Positions 52,845-63,609 of a stretch of DNA of 64,000 nucleotides are shown piece after piece. The position numbers and the translations under genes are program-made. Source of the DNA: Bacteriovoracaceae bacterium (GTDB lineage Bacteria > Bdellovibrionota > Bacteriovoracia > Bacteriovoracales > Bacteriovoracaceae). The stretch's first letter is position 1. The number at the start of each line of letters is the position of its first letter. The DNA lies in NCBI GenBank assembly GCA_013141065.1, contig JABFRR010000015.1, positions 42,864 to 106,863 of the forward strand. The letters run 5' to 3'. Below the pieces are notes generated by a model. It was not told the origin of the DNA, ran no database searches, and worked only from the letters and a program-made list of their open reading frames with translations.

Positions 52845-55292
52845 ATGAAAACAACACATACAATGACATCTGAAGAATTTTTACCAACGCTAGTACTGAG
52901 AAATACAGTGCTCTTTCCCGATGTTGCCCTCCCGGTACTGGTTTCAAAGCCAATGGGGCTTAATGCATTACATCGCGCCATGAACGCTGGAAATAGCGGT
53001 TCAAATGAAAATGATAGGCGTTTTGTTGCACTCACCCTGAAAGAGGGATCTGACATCGATAATATTAAAAACTCTGATTTTTTTCATACTGGTACTTTAA
53101 GTATCGTAGAAAGTTTAGAAAAAAATGAGCGTGGAGAAACGATCGCATACATCAAAGCCGTTGAGCGCTTTGAAGCTTCGGAAGTGACTTTTGATTTAGC
53201 AACGAGTTCTTGGCAAGCCCGGGGATTTCTTGTTCCGGATGTAATTGATTTAGATACTGCTACTGAAAAAGCTTTGCTTTCAAGCTTGAAAGAAGTTTCA
53301 AGGGAGATTTTAATATCAATTAATGCGACAGAAACATTTAAAAAGACACTTGAAGATTTTAAAGAAGTAGGGCTTTTTACTAACGTCATTGCTCAGCACT
53401 TACCACTTATAATTGCTAAGAAGCAGGAAATTTTAGAACTATCATCAATTAAAAATCGAGCTTTAAAAGTTTTAGAGTTGCTCGTTGAGCAGCGAGAAAT
53501 GATAAAAGTAAATAATGAGATGGGTTTAAAAATTTCAGAAAAAACGAGCAAGGCATATCGTGAATCAATATTACGTGAGCAGCTCCGGGCCATAAAAGAA
53601 GAGCTTGGAGAAAATGGATTTGAAGAAGAAAGTGGAGTTAAGAAAACACTTAGGGAACGTGTATTAGAAGCTCGTCTTCCGATTGATGTTGAAAAAGTAG
53701 CTCTTGAACAAGTGCTTCGTTATGAAACGATGGGACAACAAAATGCTGAAAGTCACGTTATAAAGAATTATCTAGAACTTATTTTAACACTTCCTTGGAA
53801 TGAAGAATCTGTTCATGATTTAGATTTAAATCTTGCACAAAAAGTTTTAGATGAAGAACATTTTGGATTAGAAAAAATAAAAAAACATATTGTACAGCAC
53901 TTAGCTGTTATGAAGCTATCTCCCAAGAAAAAAGGCTCAATCTTACTTTTTGTTGGCCCACCTGGAGTAGGGAAAACTTCACTTGGTCAAAGTATCGCAA
54001 AAGCACTTGGACGAAAGTTTGTGAGAGCTTCACTCGGTGGAGTTCGAGATGATTCTGAAATTAGAGGACATCGACGAACTTATATTGGAGCTATGCCTGG
54101 ACGAATAATCGAAGGAATAAAAAGGGCAAAAGAAAATAATCCTGTGTTCATGTTAGATGAAATTGATAAATTAAGTCGTGGATATGGTGGAGATCCAGCT
54201 TCAGCTCTTTTAGAAGTACTAGATCCAGAACAAAATGGCACTTTCATGGATCAATATCTAGATCTACCTTTTGATTTATCAAAAGTATTTTTTGTCGCGA
54301 CAGCAAACTCGCTTGATACAATACCTGGTCCACTTTTAGACAGAATGGAGATTATTCAATTGAGTGGATATACAGGTGAAGAGAAACTTCATATCGCTAA
54401 AAATCATTTGTGGCCGAAGCAAGTCAAAGAGCATGGCCTAGATGAATTAAAAGTTAGCTTAAAAGATGAACTCTTGAAAAATATAATTCATGATTACACC
54501 AGAGAAGCAGGAGTGAGGGATTTGCAAAGAAAGCTAGCAAAAATTTTACGTAGTGTTAGTGAAAAATTTGTAAAAAATCCTGAATTAGAAAAATTAGAAA
54601 TGAGCAAAGATATTATCGAAGAAGTTTTGGGAGTTGAAAAAAATACTTTTGAGCTCGCAGAAGAAAAAGCGAGTCCAGGTGTTGTGACAGGTCTTGCATG
54701 GACTCCTGTAGGAGGAGATATACTCTTTATTGAAAGTGCCATGATGCCAGGAACTGGAAAAATTCAGTTAACAGGAAAATTAGGTGAAGTCATGAGTGAG
54801 TCAGCTCATATTGGACTCAGTTTAGTTAGATCCAAATTATCTAAGCTAGTGACAGGTTTTGATTTCTCAAAAACTGATTTTCACGTTCATGTGCCTTCGG
54901 GATCAATTCCTAAAGATGGACCATCGGCTGGAATTACCATTTTTACTGCTCTTTGCTCATTGGTATTAAATAAGTCCGTTGATCCTAAACTTGCAATGAC
55001 TGGGGAGATCACTTTACGTGGAGCTGTAATGCCGGTCGGTGGAGTAAAAGAAAAATTGATTGCCGCTCATCGTGCTGGAATTAAACGAGTGATTATGTCC
55101 AAGAAAAATGCCAAAGATTTATTAGAAGTTCCAGAGTCTGTAAAAAATGAAATGGAGTTTATATTTGTAGAAAATATTAATGAACTAATGGTGGCCGTAT
55201 TCGGAAAAATGTCCCCCTCACATTTTTACGAATCTTTAATAGGTCCTCCTTATTTGGAAGACTTTGCAATGAAAAATGAAAATGGTTTTTGA
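52845..55292 (+). CDS. lon: Lon ATP-dependent protease
   Basis: The 815-residue cytoplasmic protease degrades misfolded and regulatory proteins. An N-terminal substrate-binding domain (LPTLVLRNTVLFPDVALPVLV) precedes the AAA+ domain with GPPGVGKTSLGQ (Walker A), FMLDEIDKLS (Walker B) and SLGGVRDDSEIRGHRRTYIGAMPG. The protease domain has the catalytic dyad Ser694 (KDGPSAGIT) and Lys737 (GGVKEKLIAAHRAG). Start ATG 52845 has no clear ribosome site; ATG 52863 is an alternative that trims six residues. Its end overlaps the convergent membrane protein gene by 43 bp. Confidence 0.97.
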   Translation: MKTTHTMTSEEFLPTLVLRNTVLFPDVALPVLVSKPMGLNALHRAMNAGNSGSNENDRRFVALTLKEGSDIDNIKNSDFFHTGTLSIVESLEKNERGETIAYIKAVERFEASEVTFDLATSSWQARGFLVPDVIDLDTATEKALLSSLKEVSREILISINATETFKKTLEDFKEVGLFTNVIAQHLPLIIAKKQEILELSSIKNRALKVLELLVEQREMIKVNNEMGLKISEKTSKAYRESILREQLRAIKEELGENGFEEESGVKKTLRERVLEARLPIDVEKVALEQVLRYETMGQQNAESHVIKNYLELILTLPWNEESVHDLDLNLAQKVLDEEHFGLEKIKKHIVQHLAVMKLSPKKKGSILLFVGPPGVGKTSLGQSIAKALGRKFVRASLGGVRDDSEIRGHRRTYIGAMPGRIIEGIKRAKENNPVFMLDEIDKLSRGYGGDPASALLEVLDPEQNGTFMDQYLDLPFDLSKVFFVATANSLDTIPGPLLDRMEIIQLSGYTGEEKLHIAKNHLWPKQVKEHGLDELKVSLKDELLKNIIHDYTREAGVRDLQRKLAKILRSVSEKFVKNPELEKLEMSKDIIEEVLGVEKNTFELAEEKASPGVVTGLAWTPVGGDILFIESAMMPGTGKIQLTGKLGEVMSESAHIGLSLVRSKLSKLVTGFDFSKTDFHVHVPSGSIPKDGPSAGITIFTALCSLVLNKSVDPKLAMTGEITLRGAVMPVGGVKEKLIAAHRAGIKRVIMSKKNAKDLLEVPESVKNEMEFIFVENINELMVAVFGKMSPSHFYESLIGPPYLEDFAMKNENGF

Positions 55293-57289
55293 GAAAATCG
55301 TTTTAGCACTGATTGGAAGATCAGTGCTTTTCTATGCGTAGATATTTTTTTTGCTTTAAAGGCCAATATCAAAGCAAGTAAGAAGCTTACTCCGATATTT
55401 AGTGTTCCGATAAGACCGATTCCAAGAATTGCACGAATAAATTCCGAACTTTTGATCGTTTCCCATCCTAAAGTTGGAAGTGCAGCAGCAAAAGCTCCGG
55501 TTGAAAGAGTTACATGTCGAACTTCTAGAGGAATTCCTATAAATTTCAAAAGCTCTGGAATTAAACCTAAGAAAATACCTAGTGAGATACTGCCAGTAAT
55601 CCCTGTTGTATTTTTATCAAAAAATAAAGCCAGTTTTGTTGCTCCTTCAGGACCCAATACCGTTCTAATTTTATTATTTTGACTAATTAATGTATTAAGC
55701 TGATGAAAAGTAAACCAGTTATCTGACCATCCAGAAATTATACTCGATAGCCACAATAAAAAACCTGTAAATACTGCATAGACAAGACTGGGTCCCAAGA
55801 TATCAGTTGAGTGAAGAGTGTAATTGGCATCTGTTAATGAATAGAGCCATTGTCCATTTTTCCAATGGAATAATAAATTAATAATAATTACAGTTGGAAT
55901 GACTGCAGAGAGATTACCAACAACTGAGGCGAATTGTGTCCTTGTAAGTAAAACGATTTCGTCAGTAAGAAGTTCAATTCCTTTTAAGCCTTCTGTTGTC
56001 TCAAGTTTTTGGGCCAAAGCAGATGCAGTCGTAGCTGGTTGCTTAGTCGCCAAGGTAAAACCACAAAATTGAATAAGGAGAAAACTTCCCGAATAGTTTA
56101 GAGTTGAAAATAAACCGTAGAAAAATTTGTTAAGAGCTAACTGACCGAGAGCGTTTTTAACAAAAACAGTCAATGCAGTAAGAACTCCTCCGCCCATCGC
56201 AATCTTAACCATATGCCAATATTCTGCAGAATCTTTTGCAATATAATGTTCACCTGTTTGGGAATTAGCCTCTATGATTTTTTGAGAAAGTAGAGTAGCG
56301 TTACTCGAAAAAATACCGAGAGCATTTCGGTGAATAATATGTTGCTCAGCTAATTCACTAATAAAGTGAGTGATTTTAGTTTTTTCGAGATGGCCAGAGT
56401 CATAGAGCTCAATGAGAGAATATGTGCGATTAATGAATAATTTTAATTTTTCTATTTGAAATACCAAGTGAGTAGAAACCCCAAAGCGATTAAAATGAAG
56501 ATACACTTCTTTAATTGCCGCAAGAGATTCATCAAGCAATTCTCTGAATTCAAGTAAAATTTGGGCAGTCAAAAGTGGATCTTTTTGATGACTTTTCATT
56601 TTTAAATAGAGGCTAAGTTTACCTGCCAAAGAAAAGAAGGGAAGTGATTTCATTTTTTTATGTGGAATTCTTTTTCTTATACCTGGAGATAGACCAAGGG
56701 CCACTATTTGCGAAGTAAGATAAATTAATGATTCCTCTAGGTCATTTTTAATATGAGGATAATTGTTTTTCCCTTCATCAAAAAGCTGAGTGATTTTTAA
56801 CAATGTTGTTTCATCTATATTTCTTAACCATAATGCATCTTCTTCAGTTGGAAAAAGCTCTGCCATTAACTCACTCAATTGTGAACCAATCGTTTTTTTT
56901 GGTAAAATTTTTGTCAGAATAATATTACCTAGTTCACCTAATAATCCGATTTGAGAAGGGAGTCCGACTTCACAGAAAAATTCAATGCATGAAAGTTCTT
57001 GCAAGGTGTGCTTGAGTACTAGGCTTATGCGGTCATTGATCGCAGGATTGCGTTCTAATACCATAAATAAATATTTGAGCTTAATATGTGGAACAGTGGC
57101 AGGATCATTCTGGATTAGACTAGTTTCGCGAATCCATTTAACTAATTTTTGTATCCACTCAATTCTTTGTTCAAGAGTACCTTGTGGATTTGCTTCAGCT
57201 AATATGAGGTCGAGTGAAATTTTTTTATTTCCTTCAACTTCGTATTGCTTATAGTTGCTAACAATTTTAATTAATCTTTTTAGTAACAT
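55250..57289 (-). CDS. Gcr-like 'site-specific recombinase' family membrane protein
   Basis: The 679-residue protein matches the family annotated as site-specific recombinase (Gcr, PF10136). Typical elements are LLGELGNIILTKILP, the coiled helical N-terminal half, and several membrane segments in the C-terminal half (WHMVKIAMGGGVLTALTVFVKN; YSGSFLLIQFCGFTLATKQPATTASALA; FASVVGNLSAVIPTVIIINLLF; LGIFLGLIPELLKFIGIPLEVRHVTLSTG; IGVSFLLALILAF). Despite its name the family is membrane-embedded, has no recombinase motifs and its function is unknown. It is probably chromosomal and not mobile. The N-terminal start is ATG 57289. Confidence 0.8.
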   Translation of the reverse strand: MLLKRLIKIVSNYKQYEVEGNKKISLDLILAEANPQGTLEQRIEWIQKLVKWIRETSLIQNDPATVPHIKLKYLFMVLERNPAINDRISLVLKHTLQELSCIEFFCEVGLPSQIGLLGELGNIILTKILPKKTIGSQLSELMAELFPTEEDALWLRNIDETTLLKITQLFDEGKNNYPHIKNDLEESLIYLTSQIVALGLSPGIRKRIPHKKMKSLPFFSLAGKLSLYLKMKSHQKDPLLTAQILLEFRELLDESLAAIKEVYLHFNRFGVSTHLVFQIEKLKLFINRTYSLIELYDSGHLEKTKITHFISELAEQHIIHRNALGIFSSNATLLSQKIIEANSQTGEHYIAKDSAEYWHMVKIAMGGGVLTALTVFVKNALGQLALNKFFYGLFSTLNYSGSFLLIQFCGFTLATKQPATTASALAQKLETTEGLKGIELLTDEIVLLTRTQFASVVGNLSAVIPTVIIINLLFHWKNGQWLYSLTDANYTLHSTDILGPSLVYAVFTGFLLWLSSIISGWSDNWFTFHQLNTLISQNNKIRTVLGPEGATKLALFFDKNTTGITGSISLGIFLGLIPELLKFIGIPLEVRHVTLSTGAFAAALPTLGWETIKSSEFIRAILGIGLIGTLNIGVSFLLALILAFKAKKISTHRKALIFQSVLKRFSQKPFSFFIAKSSK

Positions 57290-57310
57290 GCAGCGATTAT
57301 AGCTGAAATT

Positions 57311-57826
57311 CTATCTCATCACTAGATTTTTAATACCCACAGCACCAATAAATCTAATCTTGTTTGTTTGAATTACAATTTCCTTTATCGCATTTCCGTT
57401 TTTGAAAAGTTTCCAACCATCTTTATCCTGTGCTAATTGAACTTCATATTTTCTGCGTTCACCGCTAACACCATTATAAAGAGTGTCAATTACCATCATT
57501 CCCCCAAGCTCAAGATCAAAATTGTTTCCAACGAGCTTCATAATGATATGAGTACCTCTTTGCTCTAAAACCATTCCACTTTGAGTGATAACATCTGGAT
57601 TTAGTAAGTCTCGTCTAACTTTTTTACCTGACTCATAAACATCTTTATAAGCATTGATAATTCCACGCCCATCTTCGTCAGCAATGATTAGTTTATAAGA
57701 TGTATTTGATCCATCATTGAAAACTGTTGCAATAACTTTTTCAGATGAATGGGCAACATTAAAAATAGAAATAAACATGATTGTTGTAAAAAATAGCGTA
57801 GTTGAAATAAAAGTTTTTATGTTCAT
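57311..57826 (-). CDS. Hypothetical exported beta-rich protein
   Basis: The 171-residue product has a signal peptide (TFISTTLFFTTIMFISIFNVAHS, cleavage near AHS) and a beta-strand-rich mature part (VIATVFNDGSNTSYKLIIADEDG, MVLEQRGTHIIMKLVGNNFDLELGGMMVIDTLY, KYEVQLAQDKDGWKLFKNG). No family is recognised. It lies 21 bases upstream of the Gcr-like membrane protein on the same strand. The two are probably transcribed together. Confidence 0.6.
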   Translation of the reverse strand: MNIKTFISTTLFFTTIMFISIFNVAHSSEKVIATVFNDGSNTSYKLIIADEDGRGIINAYKDVYESGKKVRRDLLNPDVITQSGMVLEQRGTHIIMKLVGNNFDLELGGMMVIDTLYNGVSGERRKYEVQLAQDKDGWKLFKNGNAIKEIVIQTNKIRFIGAVGIKNLVMR

Positions 57827-57973
57827 ATAGATATCCCCCTGAAGCTCTAATCGATGTGACTAACTAAGCATGTCCCATGCCAATAATACTTGAGCTTTTG
57901 GTGTTGGTATGACACTGAAACGTGTCCACTTTGCTACCAGAGGTCGGGATAGGTGGTGATATTTTGTATAAAC

Positions 57974-58540
57974 TTAGGTTTTGATATCAACTTCTTCTAA
58001 TTCGTCTTTTATTCCCCAGAGCTTTTTAAGGTACTTAGGTGAGTGTGAAGCTATATAGGCCATAATGAGGAATTTAATAAATCGGCCTGTAAATACAACT
58101 AAAGCAAGCTGATGCAAGGGAGTATTTGCCAGACCTGCAAAAATGACAGCAGGTTGTTGCATTAATGGACTTAGGCCAATAAAAAAAACAAAAAGCAATC
58201 CGTACTTATCAAAAAATTCTTGAGAGAAAATCCATTGTGTGTTTTTAGCTAATGAAGGATAGTTATCGAGTATCCAAGGAAGGCCTTGGAATTCAACAAT
58301 TGAGGCCAAAGCGATTGCACCTAAGGTTGATCCAATGGCGACATTGAGCGCAAAGGTAAACCATTTTTTTGGAACAAGAAGTGTGCTTGAGATGAGCAAG
58401 CCATCATTGGGAATGACAATGACTAGATTATCTAAGCCGGCCAGTAGCCCTAGTAAGGGGGCAAACCATTTCTTATTTGTATGGCGTTGTAGTTTTTTAA
58501 TGAGAACTTTGAAATATTTCTTTCTTTTTAATAAACTCAA
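57974..58540 (-). CDS. DedA/YqaA-type membrane protein
   Basis: The 188-residue protein has a basic N-terminus and VTT/DedA-like membrane topology: PLLGLLAGLDNLVIVIPNDGLLISSTLLVPKKWF, ALNVAIGSTLGAIALASIVEF, LLFVFFIGLSPLMQQPAVIFAGLANTPLHQLALVVFTGRFIKFLIMAYIA. The last includes the family's conserved FxGRxIKF-like arginine region. Such proteins are linked to lipid scrambling and membrane homeostasis. The TTG start at 58540 is moderately supported. It faces the upstream edge of the disrupted PhoD-like gene. Confidence 0.75.
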   Translation of the reverse strand: MSLLKRKKYFKVLIKKLQRHTNKKWFAPLLGLLAGLDNLVIVIPNDGLLISSTLLVPKKWFTFALNVAIGSTLGAIALASIVEFQGLPWILDNYPSLAKNTQWIFSQEFFDKYGLLFVFFIGLSPLMQQPAVIFAGLANTPLHQLALVVFTGRFIKFLIMAYIASHSPKYLKKLWGIKDELEEVDIKT

Positions 58541-59701
58541 AACTAACCTAATATTATATAAAAATTGATATGTTCAAAATTATCTCTAATGTTGAAAAGA
58601 AATGATAGAGAAATATGTTAAAGTTATAAAATTCTAATTTTGTAGAGGCTAGTTATAAACAAATACATCGTTCTTTTTCTTGATAATTATGAATTTATAA
58701 ACTTAGGTTCATTTATGTTAACTGTTTTCGCATAATTTAGACAAAGATCAAAAAGAGTATAAATTTCACGCAGAATTTATTAATTTTGAATAAAACTAAC
58801 ATGAAATTAACAATACTAGTTAATTTTAATAAATTATTATCCGTAAAAAATTATAATTAGGATTAAGATGAAAAAACAAATTTATGTTTTACTTGTATTG
58901 TTTTTAGGCAACTTTTTAACAAGTTGCTCTATGGTTAAAAGTAAAACAAGTAGCCCTGGTAATAGTTTTTCTATAATACAAGGCTTAACATCAGCAACAA
59001 CAACCGAAATTAATATTTTAATTAATAAACAAGATAACCCAATTGTTTCACTAATAGATGAAAAATCAAATTCTATAATGAGTATGAGTTCTTCAAATGA
59101 TTATTTTATTGAGGGCTCTGAGTGGGGAATTAAGAGAATCTATTTTTCCACTCTAACTGAGAATAACGATTATACACTGCAGGTAAAAAGTACTACAGGA
59201 TTCATTGATTCGAGAAGTTTAAGAACTCTTGACCTTACTAAGAAAAAGCCACGTATCGCTATTTTGTCTTGTATGGATGATGATAAAATAAATGAACAAA
59301 AAATAATGTGGCAAGGATTGATGTCACAAAGCCCAGACATGATCTTTTTAATTGGAGATCAGGTCTATGCAGATTGGAAAGATGGCAAAAAACTATCCAC
59401 ACCACTAACGATCCCGCAAGTTTGGAATCGTTATGTTGATTCAAGGTTAGTGATTGATTTATATAAATCCAAAAAATTGATACCGACCTTAGCCATCTGG
59501 GATGATCATGATTACGGAATAAATGATGGCGATGAAACTAATCCAATAAAAGAAGATTTAAAAAAATTATTTTATTCATTTTACCCACAAAATGAAGAGA
59601 GTGCTTTTTTTAGTAAAGGGCCTGGAGTGTCTTTTCACTTTAAAGCATTTGAACAGAATTTTTATTTTTTAGATAATAGATCCTTTCGATCTCCCAATTT
59701 A

Positions 59702-61017
59702 GGGCTTGTCAAAAAATAAGTGATCATTCTTGAAATAATATTTGGCCAATCGAAAAAGATATGATTTCATATTGAAGTGAATAAAAAACTTCAGGATGAA
59801 TTAAAAATAAAACTATCAGGAGTACTTCCTGAACTCAATGAGCGACAGCGGAGAATTTTGCTGGCGGCAGAAGCTGAGTCTATAGGCTACGGCGGAATAA
59901 AAATAATATCAGATATTTCTGGCGTTGCAGTATCAACTATTCGGCGTGGAATTAAAGAACTAAAAAAGAAACCTAAAAAATTAATTTCAGTTCGTCGAGA
60001 AGGCGGTGGTCGTAAAAAATCTACTGAAACAAATCCCGAATTAACAAAGATTTTGCAAGAGATTATTGAACCAGAGACACGGGGTGATCCTGAAAATCCA
60101 CTCCGATGGACTTGTAAAAGTGTAAGAAATATTTCCGATGCTTTAAAAAAAGAAAAGTTGGATGTCTGTCATCAAACAGTAGCCTCAATACTTCATGATC
60201 TGGAATATAGTCTCCAAGGAAATAAAAAAACCAAAGAAGGCGCAGACAAACCAGACCGCAACAAGCAATTTCTTTATATTAATAAAATTGCAAAAAAATT
60301 TCTAAAGCACAATGATCCCGTAATATCAGTCGATGCTAAAAAGAAAGAATTAGTAGGGAATTATAAAAATGTTGGGAGGGAGTTGAGTAAAAAGGAAAAC
60401 CTGTTGAAGTTAACGGCCATGATTTTCCAGATAAAAAGTATCAAAAGCAGTACCGTATGGAGTTTATGATATTGCAGATAATAAAGGCTGGGTGAATGTT
60501 GGAATTAGTTCAGACACTGCGGAGTTTGCTGTTGAAAGCATTAGGCAGTGGTGGTTGAAAATGGGAATTAAGCGCTATCCAGATTCAAATAAATTATTAA
60601 TATTTGCCGATGCTGGTGGAAGTAATGGTTATCGATCGAGACTCTGGAAGAAAGAAGTGCAAAAACTTTCCAATAAAGAAAATCTTGAAATAACAGTCTG
60701 TCATTTTCCTCCAGGAACTAGTAAGTGGAACAAAATAGAACATAGATTATTTTCTTTTATCAGTATAAACTGGAGAGGAAAACCATTACTTTCGTATGAA
60801 GTAATTATCAATTTAATTTCTTCTACAAAAACTAAAACAGGGTTATCAGTTAAGGCCGACTTGATAAGAAGACATATAAAAGGGCATTGAAGTTACCAAG
60901 CAAGAAATGGAAAAAATAAATTTACTAAAACATTCTTTTCACGGCGAATGGAATTATACGATAAAACCCAACTCTAAATCTTGACTCAAGAATGAGCACT
61001 TATTTTTTGACAGGCCC
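59702..61017 (+). mobile_element. ISAzo13-type insertion sequence with TTA target duplication
   Basis: The 1,316-bp element has near-perfect ~31-bp terminal inverted repeats reading inward from GGGC-TGTCAAAAAATAAGTG-TCATTCTTGA. They differ at two positions (59702 onward, and the complement ending at 61017). TTA precedes the left end (59699-59701) and follows the right end (61018-61020). The boundaries are confirmed by the restored phosphatase frame. The single transposase gene is frameshifted three times. Confidence 0.9.
59777..60984 (+). pseudogene. ISAzo13 family transposase, three frameshifts
   Basis: Starting at GTG 59777, the frames together give an ISAzo13 transposase of ~400 residues. 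They include RRGIKELKKKPK, EGGGRKKSTETNPEL, EPETRGDPENPLRWTCKSVRN, DPVISVDAKKKELVGNYKNVGRE (first catalytic Asp), GWVNVGISSDTAEFAVESIRQWW, LLIFADAGGSNGYRSRLWK (second Asp), and CHFPPGTSKWNKIEHRLFSFI (catalytic Glu). Frame changes are needed near 60395, 60450 and 60885; the last gives IKGIEVTKQEM and the ending FHGEWNYTIKPN. Everything else is well conserved, so inactivation is recent or due to sequencing indels. Confidence 0.9.
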
Positions 61018-61566
61018 TTAATGCCAATTATTTGTGAAAAAAAGAAGAATCATCAATTTTGCAGCAAAATCTATCCTGATAGAAAAGGAATTAATCAAAC
61101 AGTATTTGGTGCAGAGACTGAAAAATGGGTGATTGAATTAATTAAAAAATCAATTAGTCCGAATTGGTTAATTTCAGGGGATCAATTTTTTGGAGGATAC
61201 CATCCGTTTGAATCGTATGAAGGTACACACCCCGAATCATTTGCTAAGTTTTTAAATCAATTAAAGTTAACAAACAAAAGGATAATTTTTGTCTCAGGAG
61301 ATCGGCACTTATCCGAGGTCATGAAAATAGAAAAAAGTTTATTAAATTATGAAACTTTTGAAATAACATCTAGTGGAATGCATGCAAGAGTATTTCCTTC
61401 TGGCTGGGATGAATTTCCAAATCCTAGACAAATTGTAGGTATGGGGCAAATGCTAAATTATTCCATAGTTGAAAGTGGTCTTGATAAAAATACACTTAGT
61501 TTAAAAGTTAATGCATACGGCCCGGCAAAAAAATTACTCTATTCTCAAGATTTAATAGTTAAATAA

Positions 61567-62430
61567 AGAACCCGTTCTCGTAACAGTTTTTATAAGATTC
61601 TTGAGCCACGATTTTCTCATGGCTCAAGAATGAGTTGTTTATATATTTTTAATTTCACCAAATAAATTATCCAATAATGACAAAGTTGGATCATCATTAT
61701 CTAGAATTGTATGGCCGTAGTTGATGACAACCGATGTGTCTCAGAAATTAGTGCAGTTTGAAGGAAGGTTGAAAAACTTTTCTGCTACAAGATTCACTTT
61801 CTAATTCAATTTAATTATCAAGTCAAAAATATTTCATGCTAAATTCAAATCAACACGAGACGAGTTTATTAAAACTTCAGTCTTATAATATTTTTATTTT
61901 GGAGATGTATATGACTTGGTCAAAGGCAGCTGATAGCGAAAAAGTTTTATTTCGAGCGATCTCTTTATTATTTTATCGTAACGAAAACCTTTTTACTTAT
62001 GTTTAATCCTGATTATCCTAAACTCATGGCGCCACCAGAAGTCATTAAAGGCAGGCGCAAGGCTTTCATCATCAGAACAACTCCTAGTAAGGATTGCCCT
62101 TGATGCTTGGAATGGATCGGGAGGCATCCACTTTAATGAGTTGTATGAAAAGCTAGATCCACAATTTTTCAAAAAATGCTTTTAGTTCTTAATTATTTAT
62201 ATTCTCCACAACAGGCCGTACATTTCTGACTTTGTCGTAAGTGCATTTAGTTAATTTTCACCTCTACTATAGGAAAACTCTTTGGCCCGTTTGGTATATC
62301 GATGAGAATGAGTTTCATAAAATTTTTAATCGTTTGATTTCTTGAATCTAAAATTTTCTTCTCCTCGCCATAATGCCTTTCTGCCGGTGTTATGAATTGG
62401 ATACCTGAATGTTTATAAGAGTAATTATAT
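61567..62430. other. Gene-poor stretch with a possible gene relic
   Basis: About 860 bases without an intact gene. A hairpin made of CTTGAGCCA (61600-61608) and TGGCTCAAG (61620-61628) follows the phosphatase end and may terminate it. Around 62000-62185, frames read MFNPDYPKLMAPPEVIKG, then (shifted) QLLVRIALDAWNGSGGIHFNELYEKLDPQFF, which look like pieces of one protein broken by frameshifts and of unknown identity. Confidence 0.4.
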
Positions 62431-63609
62431 TCATGGAAATATCCTACAAAATAATTTCGCCACTTTGTAAATCAACGAAGCTTCCTGGGAATGTTCTAAA
62501 GGGGTTTTTATTGTTCCAAATAAACTTTCTGAAAAAGGGTTGTCATCCGATACACAAGCCATAGAATAAGAATCGACCATCTGGGCATCTCGGACAAATT
62601 TGATCATCTCATGCGAAGTCGTATTGCTCCGTTGTCTTTGTGATTGGTCAGTCCCTTGCCTGTTATAAATTGATCTTCCAACGCCTTCTTCCACATGATA
62701 ATTGCATGCTCTGATTTTTCGTGATCCTCAAGTACCCACCCCACTACAAGACGGCTCCAAATATCGACGATCACATATAAGTAAAATCGTACTGATCTAC
62801 ATTCAGATTTTATTTGAGATACATCCAAGACCAAACTTGATTATGCCCTGTTGCTACAAGCTGAGGCTTCTCACGATTCAATGGACGCTTAATACCTGTC
62901 TTACTTCTTTTTTGTTAAAGGTCCGCATCTTTCGCTATTCTATAAAAAGGTTGCCGGCGAGGCAATAATTCTTTTTCTTCATCAATCAATTTATAATAGA
63001 TCTCACGCGGAGAATAATCGGCTACTCTTTCTTAAGCAGAACATTAACGATCTCTTCCTTTTCTTTAAAAGATAATTTATTCTCAGGGAGGTTTTTCTTC
63101 CCTTTTTCTTTATCTCAATTTTATTGCTGGTCTTTTTCAAAGAAAATATGACCGAGTAGGCACTCCACGGAATCACAAAATTTTCTATCGTGATTCCAGC
63201 ATCAATAACTCTTGAGCAGTTTTTAATAACTCTTTTTTTCTTCAATATTAAGATTTAGTCTTTCTTTTTTAGCATATCGAAAGTTTTTTTGCAACACGAG
63301 AAGGGTCGATAACTTAGCAGTTGTTTTCTCTTGCTCCTGAAGTTCTTGTTGAAGTCTTTCAATTTCGATTTGATCCTCAGACTTTTTATCTGATCTTTGC
63401 TTTCTCTTCCCCAAAACTTCAAGTGAGGCATTCTTTACTTGATCTCGCCAGCGTTTAATATCTGAATCATATAGTCCATATTTTCTAAGTAATTTGGCCT
63501 TGCCTTGATCGTCGGCCTTTAAATAATTTTCAAGTAAAGAAAAATTTTTCTTCTGCAGTATAACGATTAAAGGATTTAGAAGATGACTTTGATTCAACTG
63601 AGTCATCAT
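62431..63609 (-). pseudogene. IS3-type transposase, heavily decayed
   Basis: Read from right to left, the first frame (63609 to 63223) encodes the OrfA part: a helix-turn-helix (LRKYGLYDSDIKRWRDQVK) followed by a leucine-zipper-type coiled coil (QIEIERLQQELQEQEKTTAKLSTLLVLQK). The OrfB integrase core appears in fragments: LDVSQIKSECRSVRFYLYVIVDIWSRLVVGWVLEDHEKSEHA (first Asp of the DDE triad), then DNGA and VDSYSMACVSDDNPFSESLFGTIK (catalytic Glu region). Several frameshifts separate them, so the element cannot move. The ends were not identified. Confidence 0.75.

Larger units (their letters stand above)
58868..61566 (+). pseudogene. PhoD-like lipoprotein alkaline phosphatase, split by an ISAzo13-type element
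   Basis: The N-terminal part (58868-59701) has a signal peptide with lipobox (TSCSM), an extracellular beta domain, then the phosphatase core with IAILSCMDD, FLIGDQVYADW (metal-binding Asp) and AIWDDHDYGIND. The C-terminal part (61021-61566) has LISGDQFFGGYHPF and FVSGDRHLSEV (metal-binding His). The insertion lies after RSPNL. Deleting 59702-61020 gives SPNLMPIICEKKKN in frame, for a ~460-residue enzyme. PhoD-type enzymes hydrolyse phosphate esters outside the cytoplasm using Fe/Ca ions. As it stands the gene is inactive unless the element excises precisely. Confidence 0.92.

Noticed and set aside
52805..52862. TTGACG and TATAAA before lon as a promoter.
   Set aside because: The spacing is about 21-22 bases, too long for a standard sigma-70 promoter, and no transcription start is known.
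57895..57960. GTGTCCACTTTGCTACC-like sequence recalling ends of some insertion sequences.
   Set aside because: No matching inverted copy or transposase nearby; could be chance.
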